Positions 56,100-64,000 of a stretch of 64,000 nt of DNA are shown here, piece after piece; position 1 is the stretch's first letter; each line of letters opens with the position of its first letter. The stretch spans positions 76,324,001 to 76,388,000 of the forward strand of contig NC_072895.1 of assembly GCF_027943255.1 (NCBI RefSeq), given 5' to 3'. The DNA is from Anastrepha obliqua. Lineage: Eukaryota > Arthropoda > Insecta > Diptera > Tephritidae. The position numbers were made by a program, and so were the translations under genes. The notes under the pieces are model-generated. The model saw only the letters and a program-made list of their open reading frames with translations. It was not told the DNA's origin and ran no database searches.

Positions 56100-58372
56100 G
56101 CAATGGATGCTTTTAATGTGTTGAGTGAGGTTTAGAGTGCCACCGCATCTGCTAAGTCTAGTGTCGAACCTTTTCTTGCTAGCTCATCCGCTATCTCATT
56201 ACCCCGTATGTTCCTATGACCGGGAACCCATATCAGAGTGATTTCAAGCCAATGACTTCACTGTAAGACTAGTTTAGATGAAATAGAGTTGGAGTCTAAG
56301 GCCTTTATAGCTGCTTGACTGTCTGAGAAGATAGCTACTCTTGCACCAACTTCCTTGTAGAGTTTTAGGGATTTACATGCTTCTCTGATCGCTAAAAGTT
56401 CTGCTTGGAACACGCTGGCATAGTCAGGAAGACGAATTGACTTAGGTAAGCTGAGTGGCTTCGAATGGAAGCCAGCTCCCACACCACAGTTCATCTTAGA
56501 ACCGTCGGTATAGATTTCGATATCACTTTCCCTTTGCTCCATTCGGCTCTCGGTGGAAAACGTACCGTAAAGTCTTTCTTGAAGTTAAGGTCGGGGACTG
56601 TGTAGTCCGATCTGTTTTTGAGCTGTAGGAGGATCTTACTGTGACCGTACGACCTTGTTGTCCAGCTTCTTATGTCTCTAAGTCTCACCGCGCTGCAATT
56701 GGCGATTGTTTTAATGTGTAGATCTAATGGTAGCAGTTGAGTTAGTAGGTACATTGAGCGCTTCAGTAGAACTGGTGCTAAGTGCTCCTGTAGTTATTGT
56801 ATTTTGTTCAGCTTAGTTTTGTTGTATTTCTTTTCTGTTGCAGGCCACCAAACTAGTGCCGCATATATTAGTATTGTTCTTACAATGGCTGTGTAGGACC
56901 AATTTGATAGTTTTGGTCGGAGACCCCATTTTTTACCTAACATTCTCTTATAGTGTAAAGTGCTATATTCGCTTTCTTTACTCTGTACTCTGTACTTTGG
57001 ACTTCCAGCTGATTTTGGCTGAGGATAACACCTACTTAGGTAGTTTGCCTGTTGGGTTAGCGTGAGACTAATGCCGTTTAGTTTTGGGGGATTAAAGTTT
57101 GGCACCTTAGTTTTCTTAGTGTATTGCATAAGCACTATGTCGTCCACGTACGCCACTACTTTAATTCCCTTTCGGTTGGGAAATGGTTGGGATATTGTTG
57201 ACAACTAGTAACCACAGCAGAGGGGATAAAACTCCTCCCTGAGGGGTTCCCCTGTTGACAGAGCGTTTTACCGTGCTGCTGCCTACCTCACCTATAATTA
57301 TTTTAGTTTTAAGCATGTTCTCTATCCATTTGTTGAGACCTATGTCTGTGCCTAACATATAATATTAAGGACCTCAACTATGGATCTTGTGCTTACATTG
57401 TTAAACGCCCCCTCTATGTCGAGGAAAGCGACTAGTGAGTATTGTTTGTATTCTATGCTCCTATCAATCGTACTCACAACCTCATGAAGAGCTGTCTCTG
57501 TGGATTTTCTTTTGAGGTAGGCAAATTGGGATGATGAGATGGACATCCAACAATCGCTCGAGAGTTTTGGATAAGCTATCATGACCGCGTCTACCAGCTT
57601 TGGGGATAAAAAGCACCTTTACCCTCCTCCAGCTTTTTGAAATATGCCCTAGCATAAGGCTTTTTTTGAAAAAGACCTCCAGCCACGGAATCGTCGTTTC
57701 TTGAGTGTTCCACAGCATGGCAGGGAATATCCCATCTGGGCCGGCTGCTTTGTATGGCTCAAAGTTTTTCATCGCCCATAGAGTTCTATCTTGGGATATG
57801 ATGCGGTTGATTGTATTGGATGACAGGTTGGTCGTTTGAAAACTGTTACTATTGTTCTCAATATATTCTGTTTTACCTGGAAAATGTGTGTTTATAAGAT
57901 GCTCTAGTGTATCGGCTGAGGATTTTGTCCATTCTCCATCCTCTTTCCTCAAAAAGGAAGGACAGGAGTGTTTTTTGGATAAGAGCTTACCTAGTCTAGC
58001 CGTATCTTTGGAAAGTGTGCCAGTTTGTTCATCTAGGGTTTCTATATGGGATCGGTTTCTCAAGCTTGAGATTGATTTAGAAGAGAATCCAACTATGATC
58101 CGAAAAGGATTTCTTGTCGGATACCCTCCAATTTGTGACTATTTGGGAGTTATTGTTTGTGCTTAAATTAATGTCTAAGACCTCTTCCCAGCCTGGAAAG
58201 TTTTCCGAGCTCGGGAAAGTAAAGGTTGGGGTGGCCACTACATTGCATATGTCGAGGTTAGTATTTAATAAGAATTCAAAAAGTGACTTATCTCTTTCAT
58301 TCGTCTCCGAACTGCCCCAGAGCTCGTTTTTGGCGTTTGCGTCGCAGCCCATCAAAAGTTTGTCCGTGTTGC
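56100..58372 (-). pseudogene. LINE ORF2 with endonuclease, RT and RNase H (I/LOA-like), decayed
   Basis: Read on the minus strand from 58372: endonuclease (LLMGCDANAKNELWGSSETN), a linker, RT motifs AAGPDGIFPAMLW, FLDIEGAFNNVS (motif A), NRGTPQGGVLSPLLW (motif B) and VAYVDDIVLM (YVDD active site). A C-terminal RNase H follows (IYTDGSKM, AELLAIREA, FSDSQAAIKAL and GNEIADELARKG). RNase H after RT is characteristic of the I and LOA groups. Frameshifts separate these blocks, and a TGA lies before WLEITLIWVPG. The 5' end stops abruptly at the junction near 58372. Confidence 0.85.
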
Positions 58373-58760
58373 GGTGCCCCAGAGCCAATAATCGGAATCA
58401 GTTCCCCAGGAATCATGAAGTGGATCAGCGATTATGTAGGCAATCTGCATAAAGAGCGATGGTCCGGTTTAGAACGCTGCAGAACTGCAAAGTGTTTTGT
58501 GACAAATCCGAACAGAAAACTGTCAAACTTTCTACCAAAACTAAGAAGGAAAGACATTCAGTTGATGGTCGGTATCATAACAGGACACAACCCATGAGGT
58601 CAGCACTTTTCTCCTTCCATCCTTGACTATCCACCCCCTTTCCAGAGCTTTAAATACAATGGGCTTTTCAGCCTGAGTGTATTAGGAGCCACCAAATCTC
58701 TTGGTGCTCCTTGGCTCGACCTTTTCAAATTTAAATTTCAATAAACATTTTAAAATTAGA
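58373..58760 (+). pseudogene. 3' end of a second LINE copy, head-to-head with the first
   Basis: The plus strand reads IMKWISDYVGNLHKERWSGL, then LRRKDIQLMVGIITGHNP and a stop. This is the region following the RNase H domain in the same kind of element, then a 3' UTR-like stretch and AATAAACATTTTAAAAT near 58740. It abuts the minus-strand copy in opposite orientation. Confidence 0.75.
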
Positions 58761-59850
58761 AGTGTGCTATTTCTCTGTCCATGGCTGTACCTATATTATA
58801 ATTTTACATTGGCATCTACGAACATCCCAAGAATGAATAGTTTTTCACAAAAAATATCAAATTATTTTGTTCTGTAGTTAAATTTAATTGTTCACATATG
58901 TATGTATATTCATTTGAAGAATTTTGAATCAATTGTACTTATGTATATATTCCTTTCTTTCGCGCTATAAATATGCATGCGATTACTCAAACAAATCGAC
59001 CTCTTCGGCAGAAAGAAATAGAAGAATGAAACTCAGTATAATCTGGTTAAAGTGTAAATATCATATAAGCCACCGTTTATATATGTATGAGTGTATAAGA
59101 AGTAGGTATGTATGCATTATATTTGCCAGCTATGAAACACATTTACATACATAGGTATGTATGTATTATAAACAGTTCATAACACTTTAACCTTCTCGTT
59201 CAGCGGTTTGTTAGCCGAAGCCAATCGTTTGCCTATGCTACTTACAGCAACAGTTCTGTCGAAGAGGACCAAGGGCAATAGTGAAAATGTCTGCATGTAT
59301 ATATACAGCAAATTCACTCTTACACATAAATATATATTAATGTGCATCCCTACAGGAAAATTTGAACAAGTGAAATGAATTCCTGGTGCAGCATTGGTTT
59401 TATATCGTTCATTGTCCACCACTTCACTACTCATAACACGAGGCCTCGTGAGTTAATTTGTTCGTATAATAACTCATTATGTCACTTTTCAATTACATCT
59501 TTATACATATATGTAGATCTTCTTTGTTTCATAATTTCCATGCCAGTGGGTATCGACGCGGGACCAACCGAAAGATAGTCACTCACATCACTCGGATATT
59601 AAAGTCGCCGTTGAATAATAATAAAATAATAGATTACCATATTTATAAAATTTAATTTGTTCTGCTCCACATTAGTACCAGCTAGCTGCATACATTAAAA
59701 ACAGGACCAATTCTAAAGAAGCAAATCAGTTTGACGCTGGGTGATTTTCTTCTAGGGTTTGCATCTAAAAGCAAATATAATATAATACTAACATTTGTAT
59801 ATTTAACTCAGATCTTGTTTCATCTCCGACCCTTAGTCAATTCTCAAGAT
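58761..59850. other. Gene-free spacer with TATG repeats
   Basis: Rich in ATGTATGTAT-type simple sequence (58895-59170). Small frames at 58924-59154, 59177-59434 and 59375-59578 show no recognisable protein. Confidence 0.4.
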
Positions 59851-60501
59851 CCGGGAGCCAGGGGTCATTTTGACCTCATCATTTCATGCCGACTGATTTT
59901 AATACTGAAGGCAGACGCTATCCAATGGATAACGAAACCAACCGTCACCTGGTCCAGATGCTGCGAAACGTGTCGAAAAAATTTTTATAACAACTCATTT
60001 AATACCGACCTAAATGTCAACAATAAAAAAAAATAGTCAGCTGCGCCGTAGAGGGGAAAAAATACGTCAGCTGAACAGGCGAACTTGTAAAATAAATTAA
60101 AAAGTAAAACTACTTGTGCCGATTGAAATTTTTTTACATAATGTTGGACCCACATGAAAATATAATAATGATGGTCAGCTGCGTTTATAGCGGTGGGAAG
60201 ACCGTCAGCCGAAGCAAGAATGTATCATTGCGTTAAGTTGATGTATTTTCCCCCCCTCTACGGCGCAGCTGACTTTTTTTTATTCTACTAAATGTCAACA
60301 GTACATAACAAAAATTTCAGCCGGTATAAAATGAGTTGGTAGAAATTTTTTTTCGACACGTTTCGTACCCTCTCACAATCACACCCACCACGGGAGCGCC
60401 AGCAGACGTTCACTTTCGTTATTCATGAAAGCTAAATCGTAAGTATAGTCAAAAATTTAACGGCATAAAAACGCTGTCCAAAATCGACCCCTGGCTCCCG
60501 G
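59851..60501. mobile_element. Foldback element with long imperfect inverted arms
   Basis: The left end CCGGGAGCCAGGGGTC is mirrored exactly at 60486-60501. Inside, the arms pair in blocks: CGAAACGTGTCGAAAAAA near 59963 with its complement near 60355, AACTCATTT, and AGTCAGCTGCGCCGTAGAGG near 60033 with its complement near 60258. The arms are roughly 200-250 bp each around a ~140-bp centre. The motif GTCAGCTG recurs several times (near 60034, 60068, 60175, and 60270 in reverse). There is no coding capacity and no target duplication was identified. Confidence 0.8.
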
Positions 60502-61771
60502 GCTGAGACTTTCGCCCTCATTAGCAAATATTGTCCTTTCACGCTAAGCAAACACCACTTCTGTTTTACTAACTAATAAGCAGCCACAAAAGTAACAAGT
60601 GAGCGAGCAACAAGTGCTATGAGAAATTTATGTTAACTTTCTCAAAAAAACGAAAAAAAAAACAATCACAATTACAGCTACAAACCCACCCTATCGGAAT
60701 GTCATAGTATATACACATGTTACACATGTACATACTTGTTACAATTTTTATCATTGTGCCAGACCATTCTTGGTGTTGCTCTCTCCATCTACTAATTCTC
60801 TTGTATCACAAATATTTCTTCCGCATTGTCCGATGGTCGATTAACTTTGATAATTTACTGCTCGTCTAATGAATATTACGGTGGGTGGAATCAATATTTA
60901 TCTGCATATACATACATATGCATATAGACACACACATACATACACAAATATATGCTTGTGCATATGGATGCACGGATATCTCGAGTTTTAATTATGTGAT
61001 TCATGAATTTTTTGACAGCTTAATAAAATATTTATTCTAAAAAAATTATAATATTACTTGCCACCAATATACATATGTGCATATGCAAATAACCAGCACG
61101 AAAAGTAATTTTACCCAGCTTCTGTCATTTTATTAAAGCCCGCAGCACACTTGCAAGGAACGCTCGCGCTTAACTCATGCAGTTAATGAGATGTTTTCAA
61201 CTACGCTGCCAAAGCAAAACTACGTTTTTTTATTTGGACTTTCCATTTGCTTGAATGCGAAATTCTCTACTAACAGCTATGTTGAATGCGTGCTTTACTC
61301 TCAATAACAAGATGCTATCACTTAAAAAGCTCTTTGGCACATATTTGTGTGCAAACTTTTAGTTATGTTTTGGCTTTTACAAGCTTTATTTAACTTGCAG
61401 CACAACAAAACGAGTTTCGTACACTTATCTACTTTTCGAACATCATTTGTTTTCTGAAGGGATGAAAAAGAAATTCACGAACAAATTTTAATATTCAAAC
61501 CATCAGTTCTGGAATTTAGGGCTCCTTGAAAATTCAGATATTCTTTTTTGCACGAACTGCATCTAAGCATAAAATCCGTGTGTACGGAAGTATGTATCAG
61601 AGGCTATATCGTGTAAAAGGTGCCAAAATAGACAATATTATGAACATCATGATGTACGACTATTTAACTCATTATGGAGTATAGCAAAACAATATGAGGA
61701 GGCATGTGAATCACAAAGTTCAATGAAAATAAAAAAAATCTTCGGGTTCTGAAGATTTGCCTTTGTACATC
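60502..61771. other. Gene-free spacer
   Basis: Contains CATATG/ACATAC simple repeats at 60690-60740 and 60900-60970. The slightly GC-richer part at 61130-61330 has no recognised gene. Confidence 0.4.
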
Positions 61772-62644
61772 CAAGTAACCCTCCTCCAACGCAGACAATA
61801 GGTCGTTGTAGGTTCCTATTCGAAAAAAAAATTGTTTTTATCTTTTATTTAAGATATTTTTCCATTTATTCAATTCATAACAACATAAATTAATACCAAT
61901 TCATTTATTTAAGCAACACAAAACAAAATAAACAATAAACTTAACAATACACTAGAATATTCTTTTTGTTGCATCCTTTCATAGATCGTGGATTTAATGA
62001 TAGGTTAATAAACATTGGCGTGGTCATGCAATCACCTGATGCATTACTGCAAAATAACAATGTTATTCGGTCCTTAGAAACCTTACAGCCAGGTGCTGTT
62101 TTTTCGTTTTTCGAAATAAAAATTCTTGACGGCATTTCTTTCCACCATAAATCTGTCTCACCAGCGTTAAATATTTGATGTGGTAAATAATCATGTTCTT
62201 TATCAATTTTTGCGAACTCTTCTGGATATTTATTCGCTGCATCAGCATCTGCGGATGCTCTTTCACCCTGTATTTTTAATTGTGTGTGTCGGTTTTTGAA
62301 TTTTTCAAACCATCGTTTGCTAGCCACGAATTTATGGCTGTTGTCCTGTTTCCTTTAAATAATTGAATATTTTTAATTCTTTCTGCTTTATTACATTTCC
62401 ATCTAAGGGTAATCGTTTTTTTGTTATATTTTCTATGCACACCATTAGCGCTTGTTCCATTATCTTTGCTCTTGGACGAGAAGTGATTTTTGCGAGAGAA
62501 AATTTGCGTTGTAACTTTGTCGTTAATTTGAAAATCTCGTTGTACGAGTAGGAGTACCGCGTTAAAGAAAATTTTCCGCATTTTGCGAACCGCGTTGTAG
62601 CGAAACCGCGATATAGAAGTACCGTGTTAAAGGAGGGTTACCTG
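61772..62644 (-). mobile_element. pogo/Tigger-type DNA transposon remnant
   Basis: The right end, reverse-complemented, reads CAGGTAACCCTCCTTTAACA. The left end reads CAAGTAACCCTCCTCCAACG, giving imperfect inverted repeats of the pogo/Tigger style. TA follows the right end at 62645. The transposase between them is partial. Confidence 0.7.
61941..62581 (-). pseudogene. Tigger-like transposase, partial
   Basis: An N-terminal frame (62276-62581) has a KCNKAERIKNIQLFKGN-type stretch. The next frame holds the end of the CENP-B-type DNA-binding region (RWFEKFKNRH) and the start of the DDE domain: QIFNAGETDLWWKEMPSR (normally NADETGL, so the Asp in the motif reads Gly here), SKDRITLLFCSNASGD and a proline-rich tail. 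The rest of the catalytic domain is missing, so it is inactive. Confidence 0.8.
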
Positions 62645-62856
62645 TATAATTACCAATTTCAAAATATCACCATTTTTGGCCTTTACATGAAAAATCAGCT
62701 AAATGGCTATGTTTTTTCTTTATTTTTATTTATTTATAATAATATTTATTATTTATTTACAATAATATCTATTTTTTCTCTTAAGAAATTTATTTAGTCA
62801 GAACATATGTAAATGAAAAAATTAATTTAAGTGAGTTATAGAAAAGAAACTAAAAA

Positions 62857-63131
62857 GTTCGACCCAAATTGGGGGACATCAGAATTCGTTTTAGAGGTAT
62901 GGTTCCTTCGGCAAAGTTTCTTATTTTGATCCCTAGAATATGATTTTCAGTAGCAATGGGCGATTTTTTTGCCCCCCACAAAAGACACTAAAAGTTCGAC
63001 CCAAATTGGGGACATCAGAATTCGTTTTAGAGGTATGTTTCCTTCGGCAAAGTTTCTTATTTTGATCCCTAGAATATGATTTTCAGTAGCAATGGGCGAT
63101 TTTTTTGCCTCCCCACAAATCGACCCGGCCT
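62857..63131 (+). repeat. 137-bp tandem duplication related to 2345-2636
   Basis: Units start at 62857 and 62994 with GTTCGACCCAAATTGGGG and run through GTTTCTTATTTTGATCCCTA and CAGTAGCAATGGGCGATTTT. The two are nearly identical. The second ends AAATCGACCCGGCCTA. A third, more diverged copy is in the Gmppa intron. Confidence 0.85.
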
Positions 63132-63580
63132 ACTGTATATGTTTTATTTATTTGAGGTTATGTGAAACCGCTACTATCTACAAAATGAAATAAAATATTT
63201 GCGGCTTACAAAGTTTTGGAAAAATTAATGCGGTGTTTCAGGCTCGACTCTCAAATATTATCATTACATTTAAATGTCACTTCATACGTATCAAATCAGA
63301 AATCAGCTAAGACTTTTTGCATCACAACAACAATATAGTGAATGGCTTAGTTTAACGTACATATGTGCTTTGTGCTAACACCCGGTCCTAGTGTGGCGTT
63401 CTCAATAATAGCAGTGCGGCATATTGCAAAGTTTGGACTATTTATTTATTTTGTATGAGGGTTTCTTGCCCATTAAATTTTTGGTATAGTATTATGCAAG
63501 TTTAAGGTGACTCAAAAGAATATTTGCTTTTTGATACGTTTTTTTTATGTTACTGTTTTGTTTATAACTGATTGATTAAT
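63132..63580. other. Gene-free spacer
   Basis: Positions 63397-63425 (CAATAATAGCAGTGCGGCAT) resemble the end of some Tc1-like elements, but no partner end was found. Nothing else is recognised. Confidence 0.3.
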
Positions 63581-63808
63581 TCAATCAAACGCATATGCAG
63601 AGGAATGAATAAATTTTTTGGCAGGTTCTGCTAGATTCAAACTATTCAAACATTCATTTATGGATTTATCTCCATAAACCATGTCAATCTCAGCACGTTC
63701 ATCATCAATCAACATTTCTATTAGGACGCTCATTAGGCTCAAATAATGTTGTTTAGCTTTAAAAGGATTATGAATTTGGCGAAAAAAAATATGTTTTCTG
63801 ATAACCAA
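63581..63808 (-). CDS. Unrecognised 75-residue ORF
   Basis: The minus-strand frame from ATG 63808 to TGA at 63581 reads, in part, FFRQIHNPFKAKQHYLSLMS and a hydrophobic-acidic run (VLIEMLIDDERAEIDMVYGD). Its composition looks more protein-like than most short frames here. No family is recognised and no intron partner was found within the window. It could be a lone exon of a gene to the left, a transposon protein fragment, or chance. Confidence 0.3.
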   Translation of the reverse strand: MVIRKHIFFRQIHNPFKAKQHYLSLMSVLIEMLIDDERAEIDMVYGDKSINECLNSLNLAEPAKKFIHSSAYAFD

Positions 63809-64000
63809 ACGAAAAAACGAAACTCAGTATTTTCATGGTATCTCTAGCTCTAAGACATAATCATCACTATATAAATAAGCTGTACCAACCAAAGCAATAG
63901 TCAACACTACATTTGATTAGCAATAAGCATAACCAAGGCGAATCTGTTAAAGCTAGATTGATTTATTAAAGGTCTATCTATCGGTAGATTAGCTGATTTT
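63809..64000. other. Window edge, nothing recognised
   Basis: AT-rich sequence with no gene or repeat end recognised. GTCTATCTATCGGTAGATTAG near 63970 is a short imperfect palindrome. Confidence 0.3.

Noticed and set aside
1..64000. CRISPR arrays, operons, ribosome-binding sites, riboswitches
   Set aside because: No regularly spaced repeats of CRISPR type; the genes have spliceosomal introns and are eukaryotic, so bacterial signals are not expected and none were seen.

Overview
This window is nuclear DNA from a higher fly. The conserved genes are dipteran, introns are a mix of 62-73 bp and kilobase-scale ones, and spacers are AT-rich and full of transposons. Abundant Jockey-type LINEs, several mariners, a piggyBac relative and two short retroposon families make a tephritid fruit fly my best guess. 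That is an inference from repeat style, not a proof. There is no bacterial or organellar sequence, no CRISPR array, no rRNA and no free-standing tRNA gene.

Four host genes can be read exon by exon. Gmppa (minus, 5369 to 2101, 7 exons, 433 aa) encodes the GDP-mannose pyrophosphorylase alpha/regulatory subunit. Ranbp11/importin-11 (plus, 11203 to 15346, 2 coding exons, 1031 aa) encodes a nuclear transport receptor. A coiled-coil protein, probably Cep89 (plus, 16798 to 18454, 2 exons, 527 aa), follows downstream. An RGK-family small GTPase (minus, 50073 to 35949, 10 coding exons, 807 aa) carries a long Ser-rich N-terminal extension. The first three are housekeeping genes; the fourth is likely a regulator of voltage-gated calcium channels.

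Nearly everything else is transposon. 1-1.3 kb holds an inverted repeat, a CAA-tailed short retroposon and a LINE endonuclease scrap. 7.0-9.8 kb is a decayed LINE split by an internally deleted PIF/Harbinger element. 18.8-20.05 kb is a mariner-like element carrying a SINE fragment. 20.18-21.46 kb is a non-autonomous TTAA element with repeated palindromes. 22.3-30.1 kb is a nested stack: a terminal-inverted-repeat element with a spliced gene of unknown function abuts a LINE, which is interrupted by a CAA-tailed retroposon (14-bp target duplication), a piggyBac relative (TTAA) and a 226-bp MITE (8-bp target duplication). The piggyBac is itself interrupted by a Jockey fragment and a SINE. The RGK introns hold three different mariner elements and several SINE pieces. 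56.1-58.8 kb holds two head-to-head LINE remnants with an RNase H domain. 59.85-60.50 kb is a foldback element, 61.77-62.64 kb a pogo/Tigger remnant, and 62.86-63.13 kb a tandem duplication related to sequence at 2.5 kb.

The tRNA-derived SINE, with a perfect A box and a near-perfect B box, occurs at least eight times and is the most repeated element here. The least familiar pieces are the 1.4-kb element at 22310-23720, the palindrome-rich TTAA element and the foldback element.
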